Positions 1 through 11,245 of a stretch of DNA of 64,000 nucleotides are shown piece by piece. Source of the DNA: Henckelia pumila. Lineage: Eukaryota; Streptophyta; Magnoliopsida; Lamiales; Gesneriaceae. The notes under the pieces were generated by a model. The model made no database searches. It worked only from the letters and a program-made list of their open reading frames with translations, and had not been told where the DNA came from. Numbering within the stretch: the first letter of the stretch is position 1; each line of letters opens with the position of its first letter. The translations under genes were made by a program, and so were the position numbers. The DNA is taken from NCBI RefSeq assembly GCF_033568475.1, contig NC_133123.1:175367685-175431684 (forward strand), given 5' to 3'.

Positions 1-2346
1 ATCGAGCACAATCAACAGATTATTCACTTCAATTCCATTCATTCTAATCCGTTGTCTTATCTCACATCGTGATTTAGCATTCTCAATCAAATTCTAATAG
101 TTTAATCTGATATCAATGTTGTTTTAAGCTTAAAGCTGATATTCATCAAACACTCTAATCGAGTAATGTTATCAGTCTCTATCAGTTACGAGCCAATAAT
201 ATCACGATATATGGAATCAATATATCCATCTAGATGAAATATAGCATGACAATGGCCAATGAAAATTGATTTGAAATCAAGAATCAGATAGCATCAAAGG
301 ACATTGCTCAAAGTCGGATCGTCAAATAAAATAAATTCTGGACGACAATCTTTGCTAAGTGAAAACAACTCACTTGCATTTCAAACCTCGTGGTGAACAA
401 TTCAAATCAAGGTTAGATAAATCAAAGAATACAAGCCAAGGAAAAATAATCACATTGGTGATCCAAGTCCATATCAGCACTATTCCCAATATACCCCAAA
501 TCAAGGTTGACATCGTGGCTTTACGATGAGATATATACACACACTAATCAATTAGGACACCGTCCTAAGGCATATTCAGATAGTACAACAGGAACTCCAG
601 ATCACCAGAAAGAATTCAAATTGAAGGATTCAATTATTCAAAGTTCACCTCATTTCATATCAACGTCCAGAATTAGGTTTTATTACTCGATACTGAATAG
701 CAAGAAGATTCAAAATTAAAATCATGCAATTCATCAATGAGTCAATATCATGCGAAGCAAGAAGTGCATGCATCAAATATCGTCAAATAATTAAAGAAAG
801 GCTCAACTGTAACTGAATTCGCCATTGCTCTTCATATCAATCGTCACTACTTAAGCTAGGGACATCAAAATTCATTTTCTGATTCTCGAGGAGTAGAGGA
901 GAAACATTTCAGATTCATTCTCCCATTTCATTCACTATCTTTTCGAGTCATTTTAGTTAATACATTTCCATGTAAAACCCAATCTTATCATCCGTCATGT
1001 AAAAGAAATATTACATCATTCAGTACATTTCAAGATATGTCAACTAGCTTTCATCTGGTTTGCATACTAACATCACTTCTCAAGATTCAATCAATTTAGC
1101 ATAATCAACTCATCTCAGAGCTAAGTAGTTAAACAAAATCTGTATCTTCATCATCATACTGCTACAAGCATCCAATGTAATCCCAAGGACATCATAAATT
1201 CAATGCTTTACTTGGGTATATCTCAATGTTGAGCAAGAGGAATAAGTCGATTCATTTATTCAGGATAAAATGTTGCAAATCGCTAGCTTTTGTCTCCGAG
1301 TGTTTTACACATCATTCCAAAGCCTACAACTTATACCTGAATTAATCAAGTCAGAAGAATAGAAATTCCATTCAAAGCTGGCGGAGTCTTACCATATCTC
1401 AAAGTGCTGTAAATTTCTGACATTCTCCATATCGAGGAGTTATTATTATGCTAGAGATTCGAGGTTTTCTTACAAAATCAAGTCAAGTAGTGCTAATCAG
1501 CAAAATACTAAATCTTACCTTAATCCCAACTTAATAAATTCTCGAAGCTGATAGAGCAGCTCCCTCAATATAGAATGGTCTCCTTGTCATCTCAATCTCA
1601 TGACAGCAATAGCCACAAGGCTCTTCCGCTTATACTGCAAGTGTATGGCGATGCGTTGTCATCTTCATGAGCTGAACATGCAGTCAATCTCATACAAATA
1701 TCCACAATCTTTATGCCATAGTCAAGGTAGACATCACCTAATCAAGTTCTAAAATTCATAATCATTCGTTGTATTGCCTGACATTGTCGCATATATGTTC
1801 TTAAGAGTGTTCAGCCAACGGAGCAAATCAATAGGAGCTAAGTTCAATTTACCATTTCTCAATTCCACTAGCTCCTACACTGATTAATCAATGCAGTGAT
1901 CTCCGTGGTACAAAATCACACTTGCTTTATTCTCATATAGCAAATTTATCAAATTTATCAACTCGATATTATGATCAACCTCATAATCCTCTCCTCATCA
2001 GCTTACCTCTGCTCAAGACTCAGTTCTGATGTCTGAATACAAATACACATGCTTCCACTTGATTCAAAGATTCAGGTAAGCATGTAAGGTCAAAGAATTC
2101 AAGTACACCTGCTTCCAATAACTTCAGATATTTAGGTAAATGTGATGGTTCAATATTAAAACATGCTTTTCAATTAAAACAGTATCATGTGATAAGTCCA
2201 TAATACGGAAGCAAGTACCATACTAGCAATTAAAGCATGTAATTAAACATGTAGTTCAATAATATCATGCTAGAATACAAATAAGCAAGGAAGAAAACTC
2301 AATCTACCCCACTCACTAATCTTCTATCTTAGTCCAGACTTTTCTC
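1..2346 (-). mobile_element. Element A internal region, decayed Ty3/gypsy (cut by window edge)
   Basis: This is the sequence downstream of the primer-binding site of a minus-strand gypsy element, so gag would be expected here. No reading frame with a recognisable gag, protease or polymerase motif survives, and the short open stretches look random. The minus strand is G/A-rich and C-poor, as in the internal part of element C at 49180-53050. The first 70 or so bases after the primer site are clearly related to those of C (for example the shared words GATAGAAG and GGGGTAGATTGAGT). The rest of the element and its other LTR lie outside the window. I infer an old, non-coding member of the same family as C. 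Confidence 0.6.
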
Positions 2347-2358
2347 GCTCTGATACCA
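2347..2358 (-). promoter_or_regulatory. Primer-binding site of element A (tRNA-iMet type)
   Basis: The minus strand reads TGGTATCAGAGC, the standard plant LTR-retrotransposon primer site complementary to the 3' end of initiator tRNA-Met. It lies two bases from the LTR edge at 2361, which fixes the element's orientation as minus strand. Confidence 0.9.
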
Positions 2359-2478
2359 CCTGTTGTGGGGCCTCGGGATTCTAATCAAATCTTGGGGAAA
2401 TTAATCACTAAACATGATTAATTAACAAAGGATCAAAGATAAATAGAACAAAAATATTTTTTTTTCAAACATGGGTGT

Positions 2479-2584
2479 GCTCGGTCGGTCAAAAATCGCC
2501 AACCGAGCGCCCCTATTTTTCCTCAAAAAAGCAGGCCAGATTTCGGGGCTGCGCTCGGTCCGTAAAAAATAGCGGATTGGGCGC
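2479..2584. repeat. Paired GC-rich inverted repeats in LTR A
   Basis: Two imperfect palindromes, GCTCGGTCGGT...AACCGAGCGC and GCGCTCGGTCCGT...GATTGGGCGC, lie about 40 bp apart and 118-223 bp from the LTR end. They sit where B, C and D carry their CTCGATCGGT/ACCGATCGAG hairpins, but the word has diverged. Confidence 0.65.
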
Positions 2585-2919
2585 TGCCTAGGCAGAAACA
2601 TGACCTGATCTTCTACAGAAAAACTTGATCCTTCAACTCTTTTCAATTCATGGATTATCAAGTTTAAAACATGCATTGATCTATACAAGAAGTTATTATC
2701 ATACTTCCAATCAATTGTTACATTTAACAAGAACTTAAAGTACATTAAAATAGCTACAAAATGCAAGAAGTAACAAGTGTTCTTCGCTAATCAAGTCATA
2801 AGTCTTCTAGCATATTTGGCAAGATCTAAACTCTACGTTTCTGCAATAAACCTGAGACACCACGTGCTAAGACTCTCTCCAGAGCTACCAATGTCATCTC
2901 CAACTAGCTCCTGCCCCAC

Positions 2920-4123
2920 CTGTTGTCATGCACACATACAAAACAAGACAACAGCAGGATACACTCCGGTGAGAATATAATTCCCAGTATAAAAGACATA
3001 TACATGCGTTAAAATATAAATATGTCGCATATATCAATTCGAAACATATCAATCAAGACTTCAAATCATACTTCAAAGAAAATATTTATTAGCGCGCTAT
3101 CAAGAATTGATTCATATCAAATCACTGCCATCAAGATTCGTATCCGATCTTGACATGGATATCCATCTATCGTAGTCATATTTGACTCGAAAATAAGGTC
3201 CATCTGACCTTGGCAAAAGAATCAATTCAATTTTCTATATCATATCAAAATCAAAAGCAAAGATCCACTACCTGAGATGGATCAATAAATAAAGTTCTAA
3301 TCAAGAACGAGTAAATATACAAGTATGTGATTTATCGGGACAACTCAAGAATCATCACTCCTGAGTATCGAATCCCTGAATATCGATGTCATCTTATACC
3401 TGTCATTCTGAATTCTGAAAGAGTTCCAAATCTGGACATATCACAAAGTTCTGCTCAAGTTCGTCATTTCAAGTTCATCATCTAATCTTCAAGGTAAAAT
3501 TACTTCAACCTTGAACTATTCGATCTCGTTTTCCAAAAGCTAAAGTCTCGAGTCCGAATCGCTTCTTTAAAAATCTGAAATATAGCATATCAAGATATTT
3601 ATATTAGCTACGAACTCACAAAAAAATCTGCTCAATCACATCTCAAACTTCAAGGCAAAACTAGTTACAAACTTTGCTCAATTCGTGGCCGATTCAAAAT
3701 TTAGCTTCTTGAACTCGAAACATTCATATACAATTTGATATGTAGTGTAAATATGTTTCATATATCAGCAATCAACTCCTATCTAACTCAGCTCAAGCAA
3801 TCTAACATCAAACTTGATCAAAGTCTTGAACCGACGGCATAACGATATAAAATCGGTAACTGAAACAATATCGAACTCGAATATCAATCTCATATTAGAA
3901 TATATCATATAAAACCAGAAAGTATACATCCAAAATCTCAGTCTATCAGATATACAAGGGTTCGAATTAATGCTGGAAATCATAACAATTGTAAACGACA
4001 TCCAATCTCCGAACCGATTTCGATATAACACTATATAGAAACTCAAGAACAATTATTCATAATCAATTCTGATTTCTCTAACTTCCAACAATAAAAAAAT
4101 GCTGGAAATAAGCTAAAACTTAC
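2920..4123 (-). other. Predicted leader intron in LTR A
   Basis: The minus strand has GTAAGT at 4123, just after a segment related to the donor-side sequence of LTR C (GCGACAAGAGCTTCGATTTG). It has a CAACAG acceptor ending at 2920, in a block (TGTGTGCATGACAACAG then GTGGGGCAG) that is nearly identical in LTRs C and D. The predicted intron is 1204 nt. It is inferred from the conservation of both ends across four LTR families; no transcript evidence is available here. Confidence 0.5.
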
Positions 4124-4813
4124 TCCAAATCGAAGCTCTTGTCGCAAGGATTCCGAAACTATGCTCGGTTCTAAAATCGGACAACCGGAGCATGAGATAT
4201 CAGAGTTGGAAGATGAAGTTTAGCTTCAAAAATCTGATCTCTCGATTTTGGATGTTGTAAATCTGATATAATTCATCCATTCTATCAAATTATATACAAC
4301 TCACACGTGTTATTTCCCACTTGCAAGGGAAATTGGACTTTGGTCCCTAAACTTGTGCATAATTGCAAATCAGTGCCCGGACAAACTATTTACTTCAATT
4401 TAAATTCTAAATAATTTAAAAATATTAGAATTTAAATCTAAACTCCATATATTCTCAAATTAAATAATCTCAGATCAAAATTAAATAATTTCGGACTTAT
4501 CGCATTTTAGTCCTTGAACTTCTCTATATTTGCAAATTGATCCTTTCTCGGATTTCACCGAATTAAATCCTATTTCATTCTCGAAACTCAGAATTTAATT
4601 TATAAATTCCGTAAATATTTAATTCAAATATTTCCATATTTTAATTTCAGAATCTTGGAATTGAAATCTCAAAATTTGTAAATTCTCAAATTAAATATTT
4701 CCAACTCGAAAATTAAATCTCTAATTTTCATGAATGATCCAATTGATATTTTCTGAATTCGGAATTTAAATCTCAATTCCAGAATTAATAACTTAATCTT
4801 TCAGGGCCTTACA

Positions 4814-5330
4814 GGAGCACCATCAAGAAACACTTCTTGTTCACAAAGCTCAACGTCCTCTTCTTTCTCAACATCCTTATCTCCAACCAAACATCTCTCT
4901 AATGGATCATTAATTCCTACACATGTAAAAGGAGTATAAGAATCAATCACTTCAATGATTTTGCAAGTGCTTACCTCGCTTGGTCCTCTCATGGAATGAT
5001 AGATGTTGAAGATTACAGCTTCGCCACCAACTCGAAGAGTGAGCTCTCCTTTGTGGACATCAATTAATGCTCTTGCAGTAGCCAAAAAGGGCCTCACAAA
5101 ATCAAAGGAGCTTCCTCATCCTCATCCATGTTTAATATCACAAAATCTGCTGGAAATATAAACTTATCTACCTTCACCAAAATATCTTCCACAATTCCCC
5201 GTGGATATGTGATACTCATGTCAGCCAGTTGCAACGTGATGGTGGTCGCTTTTACTTCACCAAGCTCCAAAGCCCTATAGATAGAAGAAGACATTAAATT
5301 TATACTTGCTCATAAATCACATAAAGCTCA
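4814..5330 (-). pseudogene. Athila-type retroviral protease remnant (element G)
   Basis: This is a minus-strand aspartic-protease domain of a non-chromovirus Ty3/gypsy element, which would process the Gag-Pol polyprotein. The active-site region reads CDL-stop-ASINLMSSS around 5295-5325, so the catalytic DLGAS motif has its Gly codon changed to a stop, and another stop lies a few codons upstream. Downstream come the typical segments VKATTITLQLADMS, YPRGIVEDILVKV and PADFVILNMDED, then after a frameshift near 5095 RPFLATARALIDVHKGELTLRVG. The sequence ends abruptly at 4814, where LTR A was inserted, so reverse transcriptase and integrase are missing. It is non-functional. The related remnant at 18646-19446 belongs to the same protein family. 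Confidence 0.85.
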
Positions 5331-6047
5331 ATTTACATGAGCACCACCAATATAACAAGGGTTAGTAAAACTCCCTGAATCCTTAAGCTTTTGTGGCAAT
5401 TTCTTATGTAGAATAGCGCTGCACTCTTCAGTTAAATTCACCACCTCATTCTCTTGTAGCCTTCTCTTCTTGGACATCACATCCTTTATAAACTTAGCAT
5501 AATTTGGAATTTGTTCCAAAGCATCTGCAAAAGGAATATTGATATGTATCTTTTTGAAAATGTCTAGGAACTTGGAGAACTGCTCATCCAATGCCTTCTT
5601 CTTGAACCTCTGTGGGTACGGAAGCTGTGGCTTGTACATCAGTTTTGGTTCAGGTTCATCCTTCTTCTCCTCATCTAGTATTTCCTCAACCACTGGATTC
5701 TCGATTTCCTTAGCTTTTTCACGCCTTTCTTCTCTTCCTTCAGCCCCTATTTTCTTTCCGCTCCTCAATTCTACAGCCTTGCATTGTTCTTTCGGGTTCA
5801 CCTCTGTATTAATAGGAAATTGGCCTCTATTCTGATCCTTCAAATCATTCGCCAATTTCCCAATCTGAGTTTCCATGGATTTCATCATGGCACCCAAACT
5901 ACACATGTCCGTCTCCATGCTGTCAAGTCGAGTCTCAGTTCTCGACATCCGCTTGCCAGATTCAGCAACAAAAGTAGATACCACATCCTCCAATGGCGGC
6001 TTCCCCTCACCCTTGTTTGTATTGAACCCCGGAGGAGGATTCAACAC
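5328..6047 (-). pseudogene. Athila-type Gag C-terminal region (element G)
   Basis: This open minus-strand stretch of 239 codons lies between the capsid-like part of Gag and the protease. It is hydrophilic, with a predicted coiled-coil segment (SRTETRLDSMETDMCSLGAM) and IGKLANDLKDQNRG, followed by the conserved VNPKEQCKAVELRSGK motif that precedes the protease in Athila/Tat elements. A lysine/glutamate-rich linker follows, then PQRFKKKALDEQFSKFLDIF and INIPFADALEQIPNYAKF. No CCHC zinc knuckle is visible. It is one reading frame away from the upstream Gag part at 6041-7105, so a frameshift lies near 6050-6100. Confidence 0.85.
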
Positions 6048-7105
6048 ATTTTATTGTCGGAATAAGAAAAATTTTCATGGTTACGTAAGCCAGGGTGATA
6101 AGTATTTGGAACAGGGTTACCTCGATAACCTCCAGAGCCTCTGGGATTGATGTACTGAGCTTCCTCGGGTGGATGAGATTCTTCGATGGCAACCGACTCA
6201 CCTGCTAGATCTGCTACACTCACCTTGTTCAATGCAACCACTTGTGTAGTGAAAACAGACAGTTGAGCAGAGATAGATGTGATAGGATCAATTGCATACA
6301 CTCCAATAGACTTCTTGACTCCCATTCGTTCAGACGGCCATTGAAAACTATTAATAGTCATCTGTTCCAACATCTCATGAGCCTAAATAGAGTCCTTAGA
6401 AAAAATTGTACCCCCAGCAGCAGAGTCCACTGACATCCGGGTAGGCGTATTTAACCCATTATAAAATATCTCAATTTCTTCTCAATCCGCAAAATTATGA
6501 TTAGGACAACGCCTCAGAAAGTCCTTGTATCTCTCCCATGCTTCATACAACTGCTCTGAGTCATGTTGCCTAAAAGTACTGATCTCAATCTTAAGCTGAG
6601 TGGACTTGGAAGGTGGAAAGTACTTCGCTAAAAATTTGACAGCCATATCCTCCCATGTAGTAATGCTTCCTAGAGGCAGTGACTGCAACCAACTCCTAGT
6701 CTGGTCCCTGAGAGAAAACGAAAATAAACGTAAGCGAATAATATCTTAAGGAACACCATTCATTTTTATCGTGTCAATGATTTCTAAGAAGGTTCTAAGA
6801 TGTAAGTGGGGATCAAAAGTAGCGATCCCATTAAATTGGTTCTGTTGAACCATATTGATCAATGCCGGCTTCAGCTCAAAGTTGTTTGCATTTATAGTTC
6901 CTCGAGCAATTCCAGAGTAGTGAGCCTGGACTGTCGACCGGAAGTGATCTCTGATTGGCACCAAGGGACGTTTCTGTACGTTCTCTTTAGCCATTATATG
7001 TAGCTCTTCTTCTCTTCTCAGTTTTCTCAAAGCTCTTGCAGTGCGTTCGATCTCCGGATCAAACAGTAGAGAATTCGCGCTTCGAGATCTTTGCATACAC
7101 TGCAA
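6041..7105 (-). pseudogene. Athila-type Gag N-terminal and capsid region (element G)
   Basis: This is the structural Gag protein of a non-chromovirus gypsy element. The minus-strand start at 7105 gives MQCMQRSRSANSLLFDPEIE, close to the N-terminus usual for Athila-group Gags. The capsid core follows (FELKPALINMVQQNQFNG, FDPHLHLRTFLEIIDTIKMNGV), then the retrotransposon-gag segment LRDQTRSWLQSLPLGSITTW, FLAKYFPPSKSTQLK and QLYEAWERYKDFLRRCPNH. At least three in-frame stops (near 6745, 6480 and 6383) and the frameshift near 6050-6100 make it a pseudogene. The start lies about 110 bp from the tRNA-Asp primer site, the normal arrangement for a 5' leader. Confidence 0.88.
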
Positions 7106-7211
7106 GTAAGAAGATAAAATTCAATTACTAACTAAAAATAAAAATAAGGAAAATTCTAAATTAAAATCTAGACTAATTTGTAACAAGACTAAATTAAAAT
7201 TAACAATTTAC

Positions 7212-7229
7212 TCCCCGGCAACGGCGCCA
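7212..7229 (-). promoter_or_regulatory. Primer-binding site of element G (tRNA-Asp type)
   Basis: The minus strand reads TGGCGCCGTTGCCGGGGA, complementary to the 3' end of plant tRNA-Asp(GUC), the primer used by many Athila-group elements. It lies between the putative LTR edge (7236) and the Gag start (7105). Confidence 0.85.
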
Positions 7230-7235
7230 AAAACT

Positions 7236-7600
7236 TGTTGCGTAGTTTTGTGCCCGCAAGCGCACAGTGTAAAGTTTTAATAAAGTGTGAGTAGAGTATC
7301 GTTCCCACCAGGAGTAGTATTGATAATTATTAAGTACTTGTAATTAGAATAGTCTAAAATTTATCTTGAAAATTAAATAAGAAATTTTGTTGGCTGTCAA
7401 AACTAAATTAATAATAAATTTCAGCAAAGCATGCACACAATTTCCACAATTTTTCAATGAGATCAAATATAGTCTAAAGGATTATACTTCATCTGGTTTC
7501 AGCAACAAATACTATAGCGACCCTTAATTGATCCACTACCTAATCAGAGTTAATTAGCGCATGCAATAAATACTTAAAGCGTAAAGAGCGGGATATTTAA
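7236..7600 (-). repeat. Partial 5' LTR of element G
   Basis: The minus-strand LTR end (CTACGCAACA) lies six bases from the tRNA-Asp primer site. The segment contains GAGTATCGTTCCCAC, also seen as GGGATCGTTCCCAC at the end of LTR E (16085), consistent with both being Athila/Tat-group LTRs. The outer boundary is not clear; beyond about 7600 the sequence looks unrelated. Confidence 0.55.
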
Positions 7601-8219
7601 AATACAAAAAATTCAATCGGCAGAATACAATCGACGACAAAAATAGTGTATAAATACTCTTATAAAACCAAATCGAAAGTCTCACAAGCCCTACCGCTAA
7701 ACTCTCACTGCAACAGGTAACAACCTCAACCCTGTTGCGAATCACCTGGACCGTCCAGCCTCAAACCTGCCCCGCCACAAGGTATCCCAAAAACACAAAC
7801 ACAGGGGCGTGAGCGACAACGCTCAATACGAAAGCAATGATATATAAACTAATATGAAGCAAACAAATGACTTTAAAATACTGGGTAAATCAGTCTACTC
7901 AGGGCGCCATGAATATATAGTACCGTGCTAAGAGAGCGACTCCGTGGGGTACTCGTATATTCTCCTATCAACTATATCATCAAAATCCACCGTCGTGGAC
8001 GCTCTTAGTGATAGCAAAACCAGGGGTTGAGTCTCCCCTCCCCGACACGAATCCATAAGGAGTAACCCCTCACCGATGGAAACTGTCATGACTCACATCA
8101 TACCAGATGCAGTCTACCGTAAAAACATGCATGTGCTAAAGCTGTAAAACATGGTAAAACACATAGCACATACTCATGCAACATATAAGAATATATATCA
8201 TGCCGCCTATCTCGGTCAG
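7600..8219. repeat. Unclassified repeat, left half, split by solo LTR D
   Basis: No coding sequence is visible. The segment includes words common in gypsy LTRs (CCTGCCCCGCC, GGGGCGTGAGCGACAACGCT), so it is probably an LTR fragment. Removing D joins it to 10058-10157. Confidence 0.35.
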
Positions 8220-8315
8220 TGTGAAGACCCGGATTCTAATCATCTAATCAAGAACTATTAATACAATCGAGCCAACAAAGAAACATTGAGCAAACAAATT
8301 TTTTTAAAAAGGAAA

Positions 8316-8488
8316 CTCGCTCAAGCGAACGTGAACCGCACTCAAGAGAGCATCCCTCTTCCCGAGAACAATCAAGGTAGCTCACTCGAGCGGCATCATC
8401 ACGCACTCGAGCGAGACCTGCACCGTATCAAGAATAAAAAGTCTGATCTCACTCGCTCGAGCGGGCAAAGCATGCGCTCGAGCGAGAT
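8316..8488. repeat. Cluster of CTCGAGCG palindromes in LTR D
   Basis: Several copies of CGCTCGAGCG-type words form inverted pairs (near 8316-8350, 8380-8416 and 8450-8488). They lie 96-268 bp from the LTR end, the position of the hairpins in LTRs A, B and C. Confidence 0.65.
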
Positions 8489-8774
8489 AGTTGCTGGGAC
8501 AAAATTCCAGAATCTGCTCTCACTTCCAAAACTCTACTCAATTTACAAATACAACTCCAAACATAATATAACATGCATTGATATCCCAAATCAACCATAT
8601 ATCATACAAGAAGTTCTAGAGTTATTCAAACTAGAAGAACATGCATCAGTTTTAGGTTTACAATACAAAAAAACAAAAAGTTCGAATTACAAATTCGACT
8701 TTTAAAACACCAATTCCTCACTCTATCATCACATCTCATCTAACCATGCGATCTCTGACTCGGTCCTGCCCCAC

Positions 8775-9478
8775 CTGTTGCCATGCACACATACAAAACA
8801 AAACAACAGTCGGATGAACCAGTGAAAATAAATCCCAGTAAAAGAGACATAACAAATAACAAAGATTATATATCAATTCATGATATAAATGTGTATGCAA
8901 TGGATGATTCATGAAATCTTCCTATCATCGAGATTCGTATCCGATCCCAATATCAAGATTCGTATCCAATCGTGATACTATAATCCAAACTCCTCGTAGT
9001 TCGTATCCGACTCGAGAGATAGATGAATGAATTCCATATAAACGATATGATCACATTCTCAATCAACACAAATAACACATAAGTATGTGGTTTTCGGGAC
9101 TCGAGAATTCAATCAAAACTCGAGTATTCCATCCCATTCGAAACGATGTCGTCGTTTATCTTTCTCAAAGATTCCAAAGCTCCAATCTAGATAAACAAAA
9201 GATAAGTCAATTCAATATCTATTCGAATCTAATAAATCTTCAATAGAGAAATAATACGATACCGACTTCAATCTCTAATCAAACAAAAGTCCGCAACCCC
9301 GGAGTTCACTGGCTTCAACTCAATCTGTAAGGAGCGATAAAAGGATTGAATTAACATTCAACTTCAACGGAAACAACTCAACCAATTCAAAACAACCAAA
9401 ATCCAAAACTCAAACCGGCGGCATAACGGCTATATTCTGATCAACCGAGAAATCACAACTCAACATACAAATCAAATA

Positions 9479-9522
<44 letters not shown>

Positions 9523-9738
9523 ATCTTAATCTCAACTCAAATGATCCAAACACAACAAATCTCCAAACCCCCAATTTCAAAAAACACTATAAAATTCATA
9601 ATAAATCCAATCATCGTTCTTTTCCTGATCCGTCTTCAAAATAACTTTATATGCTAGCTCATAAAATACATATCCAAAAATCATTCGATTCCAATATCAT
9701 CCAAAATTTAAAGTATAACTGATCGAAGAAATACTTAC
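8775..9738 (-). other. Predicted leader intron in LTR D
   Basis: A minus-strand GTAAGT donor lies at 9738 and a CAACAG acceptor ends at 8775. The exon-side flank after the acceptor, GTGGGGCAGG, is the same as in LTR A. Length 964 nt. Predicted only from conservation of the ends. Confidence 0.45.
9480..9520. repeat. (AT)n microsatellite
   Basis: About 20 AT dinucleotides in a row inside LTR D, within the predicted leader intron. Confidence 0.95.
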
Positions 9739-10057
9739 GATAGAACGAAGCCCTCAATGTCGGGATCGCAAAACTAACTCTGGATTAAAATTCTGCCGGA
9801 CGGATCGATCGACACAGAAGATTAAAATCTTGAAAATAGGCGTTCAAGTTCATCCATGTAGGGGGAGAGGCGTGAAGAGGATAAGGAAATGAGGGAGAAA
9901 GCCTTGTCATACCTTAAATAAAACCAAGTAAACTCTTTCCAAAAAAATTGCATTTTAGTCCCTGAAATTCAAAAATTGCAAAACAACCCCCGAATTTTTT
10001 AAACTCCGAATATCTCTAATAAATTCAATTAAGATAAATTTGGGGTGTTATAGTCAG

Positions 10058-10157
10058 TACTTGAGTACCTCTAACACTGCAGACAAATCCTAGCACCTCT
10101 GGTCTAGATCTCACGCCTACAAGTCCACTCTACTGCGACTACAATACAGACACCCAT
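10058..10157. repeat. Unclassified repeat, right half
   Basis: This continues 7600-8219 once solo LTR D and one copy of its GTCAG duplication are removed. No gene is seen. Confidence 0.35.
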
Positions 10158-10522
10158 TGATATGGTGATATTGTCCTATATTTATTTGAGTTAATTTGTA
10201 TAATTATGAGAATTTACATTGATTAAATGCATTGTATAGTTTCTAATTATTATTTTTGGTTTGATTTAGGAGAAAAAGGAGAATGAGCAAAAGGTAGATG
10301 ATTTTGAGAGGAAAAGATGGAACAGCTATTGCGCAAGAATGAATTACGAAACAGCAATGATAAAAAACTATTTTTAATGCTATGGATATCCAAATCCGAT
10401 CTCCACCGTTCGGAATGAAGTTTAAGATGTTTTGAAGCTGGTGTCCAAATTTCAGCTCAATCCGATGGCTAGATTTCGATATATGAAATTTTCAAAAACG
10501 TTGCGCGCTGGAAAAAAATGAG

Positions 10523-10630
10523 CTCGCTCAATCGGAAACTTTTGACCAATCGAGCGAGACCTGTGCTGTGGGAAAAAAATATTGGGACAGAAAGTTGCTT
10601 GCTCGATCGGTAACTTTTGACCGATCGAGC
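10523..10630. repeat. Two CTCGATCGGT-type inverted repeats in LTR E'
   Basis: Arms CTCGCTCAATCGG / CCAATCGAGCGAG at 10523-10558 and GCTCGATCGGT / ACCGATCGAGC (one mismatch) at 10601-10630 are separated by short loops. Here they lie immediately upstream of a TATA-like element. Confidence 0.85.
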
Positions 10631-11019
10631 GAGACGTGAAGTTTGGGAATTATATTTTAATTAGAAAACTTTCTTGGGAAGGACTATATACTTTAAGTAT
10701 AATCTAGAACCCGAGATTTGATCATCTTTAGACGGCTGAAGAGTGAAGAATAGGTCTGGCGGCTAGGTTTTATCTTCCTTGTTATTAGATTTAATTCTTC
10801 TCAGTTTTAGTTCTTGGTAGAGGAAGACGAATCCTTGAAGTTTATTTATCTTGTGAGATTTTGATTTTCATCGTTTAATTTTTATTTGAGTATCAAGATT
10901 TATTTGGGATTGGTTGATATGCTTGTATGTTTGATTGTTGGCTTGATCAACTGATAATTTTCTCATACAATCTACAGCTAAATGAGATATCAAATGCGTA
11001 ATTCACTAGTAGAAAATCT

Positions 11020-11245
11020 GGAATATACTTCGCCAGTTTTTACTTCGGCAATTAATATTACCGAAGTAATATCCATCTATTTACTTCGAAAAAAAAAGTA
11101 ACGAAGTAAAATTTATTTTAGACTTCGTCAAATAAAAAACACGGGCTTCAATTAAAATTTTAAGTTACATTTTACTTCGAATTATATAATTGATGAAGTA
11201 AAAAATGGCCAAATTAAATTTATAATGGATAATTGATGAAGTAAT
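11020..11245. repeat. Left subterminal repeats of the CACTA element
   Basis: Repeated direct and inverted copies of ACTTCG followed by an A/T-rich spacer, for example ACTTCGGCAATTAATATTAC and the reverse form CGAAGTAA. They mirror the array at the right end. Confidence 0.85.

Larger units (their letters stand above)
2361..4813 (-). repeat. 5' LTR of element A (2453 bp)
   Basis: On the minus strand the LTR begins TGTAAGGCCC (4813) and ends CCCACAACA (2361), with TG/CA termini and a tRNA-Met primer site next to it. The start is shared with LTR B (29729, 37617), and the overall plan matches B, C and D. A CACGTG box (4304-4309) precedes a TATA-like sequence (4289-4297), a splice-donor-like GTAAGT lies at 4123, a conserved acceptor-like block at 2920, and two GC-rich inverted repeats at 2479-2510 and 2551-2584. 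The right edge abuts the coding remnant of element G, so A inserted into G. The matching target duplication is outside the window. Confidence 0.85.
8220..10052 (-). mobile_element. Solo LTR D (1833 bp), Ty3/gypsy
   Basis: The segment is bounded by a perfect 5-bp target duplication, GTCAG, at 8215-8219 and 10053-10057. On the minus strand it begins TATAACACCCC (a mutated TGTAACACCCC) and ends GGGTCTTCACA. There is no internal domain or second LTR, so it is a solo LTR left by unequal recombination. It shares the leader plan of A, B and C: donor-like GTAAGT at 9738, acceptor block (TGTGTGCATGGCAACAG then GTGGGGCAGG) at 8775, and palindromes at 8316-8488. The 139-codon open frame at 8286-8705 crosses these palindromes and shows no protein family, so I do not call it a gene. 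Confidence 0.9.

Noticed and set aside
2422..2766. 114-codon open frame on the minus strand
   Set aside because: It is within LTR A downstream of the predicted acceptor, spans the inverted repeats and has no relatives in LTRs B, C or D.
8286..8705. 139-codon open frame on the plus strand
   Set aside because: It lies wholly inside solo LTR D, crosses the palindrome cluster and shows no protein family; LTRs on the other strand explain it.
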